NCBI GenBank assembly: GCA_023399455.1
Contig: JAEWPN010000109.1
Location: 1-22,223, forward strand
From: Bacillota bacterium
GTDB taxonomy: Bacteria; Bacillota; Clostridia; Lachnospirales; Lachnospiraceae
Direction: 5' to 3'
Length of the DNA stretch: 22,223 bases
Below, piece by piece: positions 1 to 6,234 of the stretch. The notes under the pieces were generated by a model that saw nothing but the letters and a program-made list of their open reading frames with translations, was not told the DNA's origin and did no database searches. The translations under genes and the position numbers were made by a program. The stretch's first letter is position 1, and each line of letters begins with the position of its first letter.

Positions 1-238
1 CAATCATAAAGCGGCATAATTCATACGCTTTCAATTCATCACTAAATCCATACATCGTAAAACCAATCAAAATATCATCTGCTTGTATGCCCTTTATTTT
101 CCAGCCATTTTCGAAAACAGACTGCGCGATAGAAACGGAATTGCTTGCAACAAACTCTCTTCCCTCTTTGCCTGGATTCAGACAACAAATTTCTTTCCAA
201 TTATTTGCAGTTACATCTATAAGTATAATATTGTTCAT
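1..238 (-). CDS. GNAT-family N-acetyltransferase (BltD/SpeG-like), 3' end outside window
   Basis: The 79 visible residues are the N-terminal part of an acetyl-CoA-dependent N-acetyltransferase resembling spermine/spermidine acetyltransferases of the BltD type. The support is the typical succession of the first strand (IILIDVTANNW), the FVASN segment, the SVSIAQSVFEN helix and the strand ending in IGFTMYGF, followed by the start of the RFMI strand. The acetyl-CoA pyrophosphate loop (Q/R-x-x-G-x-G/A) lies outside the window, so activity cannot be judged. The ATG at 238 has a good ribosome site (GGAAGGTG) and a promoter 40 to 70 bp upstream. It lies in the repeat-bracketed accessory island. The family is likely; the substrate is unknown. 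Confidence 0.8.
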   Translation of the reverse strand, partial: MNNIILIDVTANNWKEICCLNPGKEGREFVASNSVSIAQSVFENGWKIKGIQADDILIGFTMYGFSDELKAYELCRFMI

Positions 239-277
239 TTTAACACCTTCCACCTAATATAAAAAATCTTCATGAGT

Positions 278-306
278 AGAATAACATCATATTTACTAAT
301 TATCAA
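278..306 (-). promoter_or_regulatory. Promoter of the GNAT gene, -35 inside the island repeat
   Basis: On the minus strand TTGATA (306-301) and TATTCT (283-278) are separated by exactly 17 bp. The -35 box lies within the conserved repeat. The same arrangement precedes three other genes in the island. Confidence 0.7.
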
Positions 307-336
307 TATTAAGTTTACAATCTTAAATTATTGATA
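294..336. repeat. Island repeat junction J1: inverted pair, 8-nt spacer
   Basis: The left arm TACTAATTATCAATATTAAG (294-313) and the right arm CTTAAATTATTGATA (322-336) are inverted copies of the island repeat. The left copy is upstream of the GNAT gene and supplies its -35 box. The right copy is immediately downstream of the decayed repA. The pair could form a hairpin with a small bulge. Confidence 0.7.
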
Positions 337-340
337 TATG

Positions 341-730
341 TCATTTAAAGCAACAATTTTTTCGTATTTTATTTTTTTGAATTATTTTCACAATATCATT
401 TTCACTACTGTTATTATCTGGACCTCCTTGTATTTCCGGTATTTTATCTGATGACACCTCTTCCTCTTCATTTAATAAAATGAAGTTCTTAACATAAATC
501 AAAGCAGCCTGATTTGGTCATCTTTTTTTTCGATAAAACCAAATTTTTCTAATTCTTGCATGAATCTTACTGCTATTGTTTTTGATACTCTGGAATCTTC
601 TGTTATACTATCTAGTGTAAATTACATAAATTTTCCTATCTTCATCAAGCTATTTATTCTTTCTTGACAGATTCATACGCTCCAAGAGCAATCCATAAAG
701 AATCTTTGCACCATTCTTGCAAGCACAGCC
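341..730 (-). pseudogene. Decayed replication initiator protein A (RepA_N family) fragment
   Basis: Conceptual translation on the minus strand, changing frame twice, gives NGAKILYGLLLERMNLSRKN, an in-frame TAG, then LDEDRKIYVIYT, a frame change, LDSITEDSRVSKTIAVRF, MQELEKFGFIEKKDDQI, another frame change, then LIYVKNFILLNEEEEVSSDK. This order (AKILYGLLLxRM, DEDxxIYxIYT, winged-helix segment, IYVKNF) is the signature of RepA-type initiators of clostridial and enterococcal conjugative elements and plasmids. The N-terminal start is not recognisable, and a short stretch before IYVKNF seems deleted. The product cannot be functional. It marks the scar of an integrated conjugative element or plasmid. 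The stop replaces the Trp normally found after KNG in relatives, as far as I recall the family. Confidence 0.75.
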
Positions 731-1020
731 CCTTTCTCCTGCTGTCTGAAAAAACAGCAGGCATACTATGGCTTACAGTTACGTGATATATTTTATTTGA
801 TAAAGCAAATGATTTTATCCTCCCAATAAAAAAGGGCAGCTACACAGCCACTCTTTTTTGTACGGATTGTTTAGAAGGTGCCCGTACTCATCTATATTAA
901 TTGCGATTGCAAAATATAACTAATTATGAATTATAGCAGAAAACAACTATTTCTTTCCCTTTTACGTTGCCGCAGCATCTATAAAGAGCAGAACGTAAAC
1001 CCTGATTTCTTTTTTTTATA
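731..1020. other. Gene-free stretch with two hairpins and a degenerate repeat copy
   Basis: No convincing gene is visible. It contains a perfect 8-bp inverted repeat CCTGCTGT/ACAGCAGG (738-761), an imperfect hairpin flanked by A and T runs around 830-858 that could act as a bidirectional terminator, a degenerate repeat copy TACTCATCTATATTAA (885-900) and an 8-bp inverted repeat TTTACGTT/AACGTAAA (961-999). Confidence 0.45.
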
Positions 1021-1023
1021 ACC

Positions 1024-1055
1024 AAAAACTAACAATACAAATATTGATAGTTAGT
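1024..1055 (-). terminator. Intrinsic terminator of the GGADGPT small-protein gene, built from the island repeat
   Basis: On the minus strand ACTAAC (1055-1050) pairs with GTTAGT (1033-1028), with a further AAT/ATT pairing inside, followed by TTTTTGG. It sits 25 nt after the stop codon. The 5' arm is the island repeat. Confidence 0.6.
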
Positions 1056-1056
1056 A
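1041..1056 (+). repeat. Island repeat copy, downstream of small-protein gene
   Basis: ATATTGATAGTTAGTA matches the island repeat in plus orientation. With the minus-orientation copy at 1393-1414 it brackets the 81-residue gene as inverted repeats. Confidence 0.7.
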
Positions 1057-1080
1057 ATATGAGCACAAGCTCTGTTAAAA

Positions 1081-1326
1081 TTATTTTTTATTTTTAAAAA
1101 ATGAAATACTAAAGATTATCAATGCAATTATAAATAATAATCCTGGTACGATATATATTGTAGCACTATTACCAATTTTAGCTGCAAGAAAAATGGATGT
1201 CGGTCCGTCTGCTCCGCCAATTATCGAAACAGAATTTCTATTAGAATAGCTAATACAACTCCATATTACCCTTATAGTGCTCAATGCCCCCAAAATTGTC
1301 AATAATGCTATTAATTTTCTTTTCAT
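1081..1326 (-). CDS. Small membrane protein with Na+-translocating decarboxylase beta-subunit motif (GGADGPT)
   Basis: This 81-residue protein has an N-terminal hydrophobic helix (about residues 4-26), a short polar stretch, then SVSIIGGADGPTSIFLAAKI (residues 32-51) and a C-terminal hydrophobic helix (about 57-77) ending in a basic tail. In full-length OadB/GcdB/MmdB subunits of sodium-pumping decarboxylases (about 370-430 residues), GGADGPT lies in the conserved region carrying the sodium-binding aspartate. Here that motif is isolated on a two-helix protein. The start is secure: ATG at 1326 with GGGAGGAG seven bases upstream. The gene is intact, has its own promoter and terminator, and lies between inverted repeats. 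It is not a whole pump subunit. Its function is unknown; it could be a relic, a modulator or an unrelated use of the motif. Confidence 0.8.
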   Translation of the reverse strand: MKRKLIALLTILGALSTIRVIWSCISYSNRNSVSIIGGADGPTSIFLAAKIGNSATIYIVPGLLFIIALIIFSISFFKNKK

Positions 1327-1376
1327 TATACTCCTCCCATGATGTTGTATATATAGCCTTAGTCTTCTTTTAGTAT

Positions 1377-1405
1377 ATTCTAATACATATTTTACCAGCT
1401 ATCAA
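1377..1405 (-). promoter_or_regulatory. Promoter of the GGADGPT small-protein gene
   Basis: TTGATA (1405-1400) and TAGAAT (1382-1377) on the minus strand with 17 bp spacing. The -35 lies in the island repeat, and the leader is about 44 nt. Confidence 0.65.
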
Positions 1406-1414
1406 TATTCAATT
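1393..1414 (-). repeat. Island repeat copy, upstream of small-protein gene
   Basis: TACCAGCTATCAATATTCAA on the plus strand, followed by TT, matches the island repeat in minus orientation. Confidence 0.7.
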
Positions 1415-1624
1415 ATGTAGGAACAATTAAACCAATTTATTTACAATTTTTAGCTAACAAATTCGCCTACTTTATTTATGCTTTTCCATACAATTTTATT
1501 AATTTTAAGCATGTAATGATAAAATCATATCAAACCATTGTTTCTTTATTGGAAGTTTGTTTCAATTGTTTCTATGATTTTAATCATAAACGAGTGTTAA
1601 AATCGGACGAAATTAAGTTACAGC

Positions 1625-1858
1625 GTGATAGAATACAAAGTTGAAGTCATAACCAATAATTCAGATGGGACAATTTCAGATTCACAAATACAAGGGCTAT
1701 TAAGTCAATACGCTCTCCAGGGTTGAAAACTTCACTCCTTTGTAGTTAATGAGGTTGGCAAAAGCGCCACAAGTACTATGGTTGGTTTTTTAAGGTCAAA
1801 CGTTAATGCAACTATAGAGCAAACAATACTTATCTTTGAGCGTTGCGTAAAATCGTAA
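1625..1858 (+). pseudogene. DUF4177-like protein, nonsense-mutated
   Basis: Read from GTG at 1625, the frame gives VIEYKVEVITNNSDGTISDS, QIQGLLSQYALQG, TGA (1724-1726), then KLHSFVVNEVGKSATSTMVG and NATIEQTILIFERCVKS before TAA. This matches the DUF4177-type pattern of a short protein with EYKVEVI at the start, a helix ending in GWKLHS, and an EQTILIFER end strand. The TGA falls exactly where the family Trp of GWKLH is expected, so a single TGG-to-TGA change explains the break. No good ribosome site precedes the GTG, so the 5' end may be damaged too. The function of the family is not known. Confidence 0.7.
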
Positions 1859-1906
1859 CGTTGAACTTACCTACTTTCAGTTTTCTTGACTAGATTAGCA
1901 ATATAA

Positions 1907-1925
1907 AATATTTTATAGTTAGTAG
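1907..1925 (+). repeat. Degenerate island repeat copy abutting a broken gene
   Basis: AATATTTTATAGTTAGTAG resembles the plus-orientation repeat with a small change in the TTGATA core. It begins within three bases of the stop of the broken gene at 1928, so that coding sequence is truncated at the repeat. A 16-bp perfect palindrome (TATAAAATATTTTATA) overlaps it. Confidence 0.5.
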
Positions 1926-1927
1926 TT

Positions 1928-2189
1928 CATTGCCAGTTTGAATATGTATCATCAGGGTTAAAGCCACAATCTCCACCGGAAGAATCAACATCAAAACTTG
2001 AAAATAAAATAATAGGCTCATCTGCATTACAACGATATCCATCGCATCATTTATATCTTTTTCGCTATAAACTTCTGATATTGTAACTGTTCTCTTAACA
2101 CTGCTAACATCACCGCCATTATTCCAGAAAAATAGTCTTGCGATAATAATAAATATCAAAGAAACAATAAGTATAATTCTTTTTTTCAC
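1928..2189 (-). pseudogene. Membrane-anchored or exported hypothetical protein gene, internally deleted and truncated
   Basis: From GTG at 2189 the product starts with a Lys-rich N-terminus, one hydrophobic helix (IILIVSLIFIIIARLFF), then VKRTVTISEVYSEKDINDAM. After DAMDIV the homology moves to another frame: NADEPIILFSSFDVDSSGGD, then FNPDDTYSNWQ and TGA. I recall this as a clostridial family in which DINDAM is followed by roughly 30 more residues before the ADEAIVL-x-SSFDVDSSGGD segment, and the end continues NWQWIL. The sequence therefore suggests an internal deletion with a frameshift plus a Trp (TGG) to TGA change at the end. A DUF4829-like assignment is possible but unproven. The other-frame tail (about 1890-1990) is also open but has no expected motif. 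Confidence 0.6.
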
Positions 2190-2226
2190 TAAATATATCC
2201 CCGACAAATTCTGAATTCATAAATTT

Positions 2227-2255
2227 AGGATACAGGTATTTCTACCAACTATCAA
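2227..2255 (-). promoter_or_regulatory. Promoter of the broken exported-protein gene
   Basis: TTGATA (2255-2250) and TATCCT (2232-2227) on the minus strand, 17 bp apart. The -35 is inside the island repeat. Confidence 0.6.
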
Positions 2256-2350
2256 TATTAAGTTATCAATGTTCAGCAATTTGTTAACACTAATTTATTA
2301 ACAAAATTTCTGCAAATAAAAACTACCAGCTTAATACTGATAGTCAGTAG
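2243..2350. repeat. Island repeat junction J5: inverted pair with about 65-nt spacer
   Basis: TACCAACTATCAATATTAAG (2243-2262) and CTTAATACTGATAGTCAGTA (2330-2349) are inverted copies of the island repeat. They lie between the broken gene at 1928-2189 and the DJ-1 gene. The spacer holds a further imperfect inverted repeat (AATTTGTTAA against TTAACAAAATT, 2279-2309). Confidence 0.7.
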
Positions 2351-2351
2351 T
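2315..2351 (-). terminator. Intrinsic terminator of the DJ-1/PfpI gene, built from the island repeat
   Basis: On the minus strand the arm 2351-2343 (ACTACTGAC) pairs with 2330-2322 (GCTGGTAGT) with two G-U pairs and one mismatch, followed by TTTTTATTT. It lies about 40 nt after the DJ-1 stop. Confidence 0.6.
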
Positions 2352-2390
2352 TTTATTACTCATTCAATTTTTATTGACTTCTCATTATAT

Positions 2391-2975
2391 TCATACTGCG
2401 AATGGATCATTATTTGGATCAGAGTTCCAAATATATTCAATCTGTTCAGCAATTTTCTGCGCCTCATTCATACCGAATCTTTCGGCCACAAAACCTAATG
2501 CCATATCTATTCCAGCAGACACACCGGAAGATGTGTAGTATTTTTGATCCGCAACCCATCTGGCTTTTTCAATCCATAAAACATCCGTGTTGATTGATTT
2601 AACCCATTCAAAAGCCTTTTTATTTGATGTAGCCTCTTTATTATCCAAAAGTCCCGTTTTCGCAAGTAACGCAGAACCTGTGCAGACCGAAAGACAATAC
2701 TTTGATTTTATAACCATATCTGATAGTTTTTCAATAAACTTAATATCATTCACTAAAGAGCGTGTTCCTCGCCCGCCCGGAATCAATAGAATTCCGTAAG
2801 AATCGGCATCTTCAATACTCTCTGTTAATACCCTGATACCCTGTCTGCTTGCAATCGTTCCACCTGAAACTGAAATATAACGTAGCTTGTATTGCTCAAT
2901 ACTTCCCAATACTTCAACCGGACCAAAGGCATCCAATGTTTCAAAATCAGGAAACAATAAGATATTTACATCCAT
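2391..2975 (-). CDS. DJ-1/PfpI family protein
   Basis: A 194-residue cytoplasmic protein of the DJ-1/PfpI (class I glutamine amidotransferase-like) superfamily, nearest in pattern to the isonitrile hydratase or AraC-regulator-like branch. It has the N-terminal strand NILLFPDFETLDAFGP (residues 4-19, including the acidic E12), the LLIPGGRGTR segment (63-72), and the nucleophile elbow LSVCTGSALLAKTGLLDNKE with Cys98. The C-terminal SSGVSAGIDMALGFVAERFG is characteristic. Where many relatives have an ATTHW segment after the elbow, this protein has ATSNK. The ATG at 2975 is chosen over longer in-frame starts because AAGGAG lies seven bases before it and the promoter puts the transcript start near 3015; longer starts would overlap the promoter. 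The exact reaction is not deducible. Confidence 0.88.
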   Translation of the reverse strand: MDVNILLFPDFETLDAFGPVEVLGSIEQYKLRYISVSGGTIASRQGIRVLTESIEDADSYGILLIPGGRGTRSLVNDIKFIEKLSDMVIKSKYCLSVCTGSALLAKTGLLDNKEATSNKKAFEWVKSINTDVLWIEKARWVADQKYYTSSGVSAGIDMALGFVAERFGMNEAQKIAEQIEYIWNSDPNNDPFAV

Positions 2976-3021
2976 AGGAATGCTCCTTTTCTTATCAATT
3001 ATATAAATCATCTTAATGAAT

Positions 3022-3050
3022 AGAATATCACCATACTTACTAACCATCAA
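3022..3050 (-). promoter_or_regulatory. Promoter of the DJ-1/PfpI gene
   Basis: TTGATG (3050-3045) and TATTCT (3027-3022), 17 bp apart, on the minus strand. The -10 region and spacer closely resemble those upstream of the GNAT gene. Confidence 0.7.
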
Positions 3051-3059
3051 TATTAAATT
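3038..3059 (-). repeat. Island repeat copy, upstream of DJ-1/PfpI gene
   Basis: TACTAACCATCAATATTAAA, followed by TT, is the minus-orientation repeat. Together with about 20 adjacent bases to the left it is almost identical to the copy near 275-313. Confidence 0.7.
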
Positions 3060-3095
3060 ATCAATGTAGATAAACTATTTGAATCTAATTTAAAA

Positions 3096-3124
3096 TTGAA
3101 TACTAATCAATAAAATGATATAGT
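3096..3124 (+). promoter_or_regulatory. Promoter of the 90-residue membrane protein gene
   Basis: TTGAAT (3096-3101) and TATAGT (3119-3124) with 17 bp spacing on the plus strand, leader about 33 nt. Confidence 0.6.
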
Positions 3125-3163
3125 ATAGTTACTTACACAACAGTTTATTGAAAGGGTTAAAAA

Positions 3164-3436
3164 TTGAAAAAGAAAGTAATGCTCATCACCTTGGCAATTA
3201 TGATTTTTCTTATTGCTATAGGTATATTTGTCTTAGTTAATGCAAGCGCCTATGGTTGGGATGCTGCTAATGCCGCAGTAAATGCAAATGGCGGTTCTAT
3301 GGATACAGAGAGAATGTATATGATAGCAGCCTCAGTTACAAAAAGTTATCAGATTATTGGTGGTAATATTTTAGCGTTAGGTGGTTTAGGTACATTATTG
3401 TTTGCATATGACTTCTATAAGAAGATTTCTAAATAA
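3164..3436 (+). CDS. Small two-helix membrane protein, unknown function
   Basis: A 90-residue protein with an N-terminal hydrophobic helix after KKK (about residues 6-26), a small-residue-rich extracytoplasmic stretch (NASAYGWDAANAAVNANGGS, then MDTERMYMI) and a second hydrophobic helix (about 64-82) ending in a basic DFYKKISK tail. The likely topology has both ends inside. TTG at 3164 is preferred as start because AAAGGG lies seven bases upstream and the KKK positive patch begins right after it; an internal ATG four codons on lacks a comparable site. I do not recognise a named family, though similar hypothetical proteins with a GGSMDTER-like segment occur in clostridia as I recall. It is intact and has its own promoter. 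Confidence 0.7.
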   Translation: MKKKVMLITLAIMIFLIAIGIFVLVNASAYGWDAANAAVNANGGSMDTERMYMIAASVTKSYQIIGGNILALGGLGTLLFAYDFYKKISK

Positions 3437-3458
3437 ACCAATTATCAATTTCATTATG
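3437..3458 (-). repeat. Degenerate island repeat copy after the 90-residue gene
   Basis: ACCAATTATCAATTTCATTA, followed by TG, starts directly after the stop codon of the plus-strand gene and most resembles the copy at 1393-1414. Relative to its gene it has the same downstream-inverted orientation as the copies after the minus-strand genes. Confidence 0.5.
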
Positions 3459-3484
3459 ACTTTTAATTATCTACCTGCTACAAT

Positions 3485-3513
3485 TTGAATATTATTATTG
3501 TATTAACTATAAT
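3485..3513 (+). promoter_or_regulatory. Candidate promoter before the 142-residue membrane protein
   Basis: TTGAAT (3485-3490) and TATAAT (3508-3513), 17 bp apart. Transcription would start near 3520, leaving only about 8 nt before the ATG and cutting into the ribosome site, so a nearly leaderless transcript or another promoter must be considered. Confidence 0.4.
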
Positions 3514-3527
3514 GAAAGGATCGCAGT

Positions 3528-3956
3528 ATGCAAAAAATTTTAAAGGCATATATGCCGTTTATCGTATATTCTTTTTGTATAGTTCTGGCATACTTTGTTG
3601 CATTTTACTTACTCCCAAAGTATAATGAACCACTGGCTTATTTAGGCTTTCTAATAATTTACATCTATATTTACTGTGGAGTATTCATTATCGGTTTTTG
3701 TATGGGAAGAACCACTGTACGACGCTTCGGTAACATTAATACTATAAAAAGCCTCGCGTTAGCGATAGTTTCCTTTTTTATAATGCTATTTATTGGTTCT
3801 CTCAAAGATATTTTCACTAACTTGTATTACCATTTTGCAATAACTCCGCCATTTCTCTTTGATGCTATATCCGATATCGACAGCCTCATTGTCTCTATCG
3901 GGACATTTGTTTCGTTTTTAATTGGAAAAACTATAAGCATTGCAGGTTTTAACTAA
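3528..3956 (+). CDS. Four-helix membrane protein, unknown function
   Basis: A 142-residue, strongly hydrophobic protein with about four membrane segments (roughly residues 9-30, 35-60, 75-92 and 118-138). The loop between helices two and three is basic (GRTTVRRFGN), suggesting it faces the cytoplasm, and the third loop (KDIFTNLYYHFAITPPFLFD) is longer and probably outside. No catalytic or family motif is recognised. The ATG at 3528 has AAAGGA at suitable distance. It follows the 90-residue gene by about 90 bp with a separate candidate promoter, so the two need not be an operon. It ends the accessory island. Confidence 0.65.
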   Translation: MQKILKAYMPFIVYSFCIVLAYFVAFYLLPKYNEPLAYLGFLIIYIYIYCGVFIIGFCMGRTTVRRFGNINTIKSLALAIVSFFIMLFIGSLKDIFTNLYYHFAITPPFLFDAISDIDSLIVSIGTFVSFLIGKTISIAGFN

Positions 3957-4041
3957 GGCAAGCCTCTGTTTAGATAATCAACAACATCTGTTTATGAAGC
4001 CTTTTATCACCTAAGATAAAGAGTGAAATACAGGACCTAAA

Positions 4042-4079
4042 AAATCGGATTTCAGCCTCAAAAGCCTGAAATCCGATTT
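4042..4079 (-). terminator. Intrinsic terminator of pckG
   Basis: Perfect 14-bp stem (4042-4055 with 4066-4079) and 10-nt loop, followed on the minus strand by TTTTTT. It is 40 nt beyond the pckG stop. Confidence 0.9.
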
Positions 4080-4119
4080 ATGTTTTTATATTACTGCTTT
4101 ATTCTACTGCCAGATAAAC

Positions 4120-5916
4120 TTATGCTTCGTTTAATCTCTTCTCAAGAGCCTCGAGCTGAGCGTACAATTCCTTCGGCATTTCACCGTTAAACTTCTCATA
4201 ATGCTCTTTGATGGAAACAACTTCGTTCAGCCACTCATCCTTATCCACCTTCAGGAGTTCTGTCATATCAGCTTCGCTTACGCCCTCAAGTCCGGAAACA
4301 TCAAGCGCACCCTTCTCAGGCATAAAGCCGATAGGAGTCTTAACAGCTTTTCCAGTTCCCTCAGTTCTTTCGAAGATCCATTTCAGAACGCGGCTGTTTT
4401 CGCCGAAACCAGGCCACAACCATTTGCCGTCCTGATCCTTACGGAACCAGTTAACGTAGAAGATTTTAGGAAGCTTGTCTTCGCTGGATTTCTCACCGAT
4501 GCTTAACCAATGCTGTAAGTATTTGCATACGTTGTAACCGAAGAAAGGAAGCATCGCGAAAGGATCGCGGCGAACCTGGCCGATATTGTTGGAAATAGCT
4601 GCTGCAGTGATTTCGGAACCCATAATAGAGCCCATGAACACACCGTGCTTCCAATCGAAGCTTTCATGGATAAGCGGAATCGTCTTAGGACGACGACCAC
4701 CGATCAAGATAGCGGAAATCGGAACGCCTGCCGGGTCTTCCCAATCGGAAGCGATGGACGGACACTGATAAGCAGGAGCTGTAAAACGAGCGTTGGGATG
4801 AGCTGCCGGAGTCTCGGAATCGGGAGTCCAGTCATTGCCCTTCCAGTCGATCAGATGAGCAGGAGCCGGTGTTCCGATGCCTTCCCACCATACATCGCCG
4901 TCATCGGTAAGGGCTACGTTCGTGAAGATCGTATTCTTCTCGATGCTGTGCATTGCGTTCGGGTTAGAATCAAAAGAGGTTCCAGGAGCAACTCCGAAGA
5001 AACCAGCTTCAGGATTGATTGCATACAGGCGTCCGTCTTTACCGAATTTCATCCATGCGATATCGTCTCCGACAGTTTCAACTTTCCAGCCCGGAATCGT
5101 AGGAACAAGCATAGCGAGATTGGTCTTTCCACATGCACTGGGGAAAGCACCGCAGACATATTTCGTCTTGCCTTCAGGACTTGTAAGTTTGAGAATTAAC
5201 ATATGCTCTGCAAGCCATCCTTCATCGCGAGCGAGTACGGAAGCGATTCTAAGTGCAAAACATTTTTTACCTAAAAGAGCATTTCCGCCGTAGCCTGAGC
5301 CATAAGACCAAATAAGTCTTTCTTCCGGGAAATGGCTGATGTATTTGTTTTCAATGGGTGCGCACGGCCAAGCGGAATCTGCTTGTCCTTCGGCAAGAGG
5401 TGCGCCAACAGAATGTAAACAAGGAACGAATTCTCCGTCACCGAGAGCTTCTAAAACTTTTGTTCCGATACGGGTCATAATACGCATATTAACAACTACG
5501 TATGCACTGTCCGTAAGTTCGATACCGATCTTGGATATGGGTGAGCCTACCGGTCCCATGGAATAAGGAATAACATACATCGTTCTTCCCTTCATGCAGC
5601 CTGTATATAAGCCTTTCATCGTAGACTTCAATTCATCGGGTTCAACCCAGTTGTTTGTAACACCTGCTTCGTCTTTTGTCTTGGAAGCGATGAATGTTCT
5701 GTCCTCAACACGCGCTACGTCCGAAGCATCGCTTCTGAACAAATAGCATCCGGGACGTTTCTCCTGATTCAACTTGATTGCCATACCGCTGTCAACCATC
5801 ATCTGCAGAAGGCGTTCATTCTCTTCTTCGGATCCGTCACACCAGTAAATCTGATCCGGCTGGCACATGTCGGCCATTTCTTTAACCCATGCTAATAACT
5901 TCTTGTTCTCTGTCAT
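4120..5916 (-). CDS. pckG: Phosphoenolpyruvate carboxykinase (GTP)
   Basis: This 598-residue cytoplasmic enzyme interconverts oxaloacetate plus GTP with phosphoenolpyruvate, CO2 and GDP. The length is normal for the GTP class. The P-loop-like kinase-1 motif [15 protein letters not shown] lies near residues 256-270, with the class-specific reactive Cys in ACGKTN. The metal and substrate region [13 protein letters not shown] follows, then [33 protein letters not shown] (near 404-423) and the C-terminal [14 protein letters not shown] nucleotide region complete the family pattern. The start ATG has AAAGGAG at good spacing. It is monocistronic, with a strong terminator. In fermenting clostridia this enzyme can run toward oxaloacetate and succinate or toward gluconeogenesis; direction is not visible here. 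Confidence 0.98.
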   Translation of the reverse strand: MTENKKLLAWVKEMADMCQPDQIYWCDGSEEENERLLQMMVDSGMAIKLNQEKRPGCYLFRSDASDVARVEDRTFIASKTKDEAGVTNNWVEPDELKSTMKGLYTGCMKGRTMYVIPYSMGPVGSPISKIGIELTDSAYVVVNMRIMTRIGTKVLEALGDGEFVPCLHSVGAPLAEGQADSAWPCAPIENKYISHFPEERLIWSYGSGYGGNALLGKKCFALRIASVLARDEGWLAEHMLILKLTSPEGKTKYVCGAFPSACGKTNLAMLVPTIPGWKVETVGDDIAWMKFGKDGRLYAINPEAGFFGVAPGTSFDSNPNAMHSIEKNTIFTNVALTDDGDVWWEGIGTPAPAHLIDWKGNDWTPDSETPAAHPNARFTAPAYQCPSIASDWEDPAGVPISAILIGGRRPKTIPLIHESFDWKHGVFMGSIMGSEITAAAISNNIGQVRRDPFAMLPFFGYNVCKYLQHWLSIGEKSSEDKLPKIFYVNWFRKDQDGKWLWPGFGENSRVLKWIFERTEGTGKAVKTPIGFMPEKGALDVSGLEGVSEADMTELLKVDKDEWLNEVVSIKEHYEKFNGEMPKELYAQLEALEKRLNEA

Positions 5917-6016
5917 ATTGATCTCCTTTTTATATTTTGCTCCTTATTAAATAATGTATTGTGACATAAACAGGAGCTTATTTCCGATGTCTTAAAATAA
6001 CTATGGATTCCTGCAG

Positions 6017-6049
6017 GGAATACATGTATACATTCCATTAGCTATTATA
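6017..6049 (-). promoter_or_regulatory. pckG -10 box with palindromic operator candidate at the transcript start
   Basis: TATAAT lies at 6049-6044 on the minus strand with only a weak -35. A near-palindrome GGAATACATGTATACATTCC occupies 6017-6036, containing two overlapping perfect 10-bp palindromes (ATACATGTAT, ATGTATACAT). It would sit at +1 to +20 of the transcript, a usual place for a repressor site. The leader would be about 120 nt. Confidence 0.45.
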
Positions 6050-6234
6050 ATGAAAATGATGAAAAAATGCTATAGATATCATAAAATTTTTCAAAAATTT
6101 TATTTTTAATGTTTTCTTTTATTTTCCTCATCTTTTTTACAAAATCACAAAACAAAAGACCCATATTTATCCATTCAAAACTGAAATAAGAATTCGAATC
6201 GACAAATACTGGCCGCCACCTTTACTTTATTGAA

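Noticed and set aside
1516..1644. 42-residue plus-strand frame overlapping the start of the broken DUF4177-like gene
   Set aside because: No ribosome site, no recognisable pattern, AT-rich chance frame; kept only as a possibility.
1625..1858. TGA read as tryptophan (alternative code or recoding) to rescue the DUF4177-like gene
   Set aside because: Intact genes in the window use TGG for Trp, and the neighbouring remnants also have frameshifts and deletions, so decay is the better explanation.
291..3460. CRISPR array or classical integron
   Set aside because: Repeats alternate in orientation and are separated by whole genes, so it is not CRISPR. The arms only partly match the integron core-site consensus and no integrase is visible, so a classical integron is not claimed.
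4645..5199. 184-residue plus-strand open frame inside pckG
   Set aside because: It lies entirely antisense to a full-length, motif-complete pckG and has no recognisable domain.
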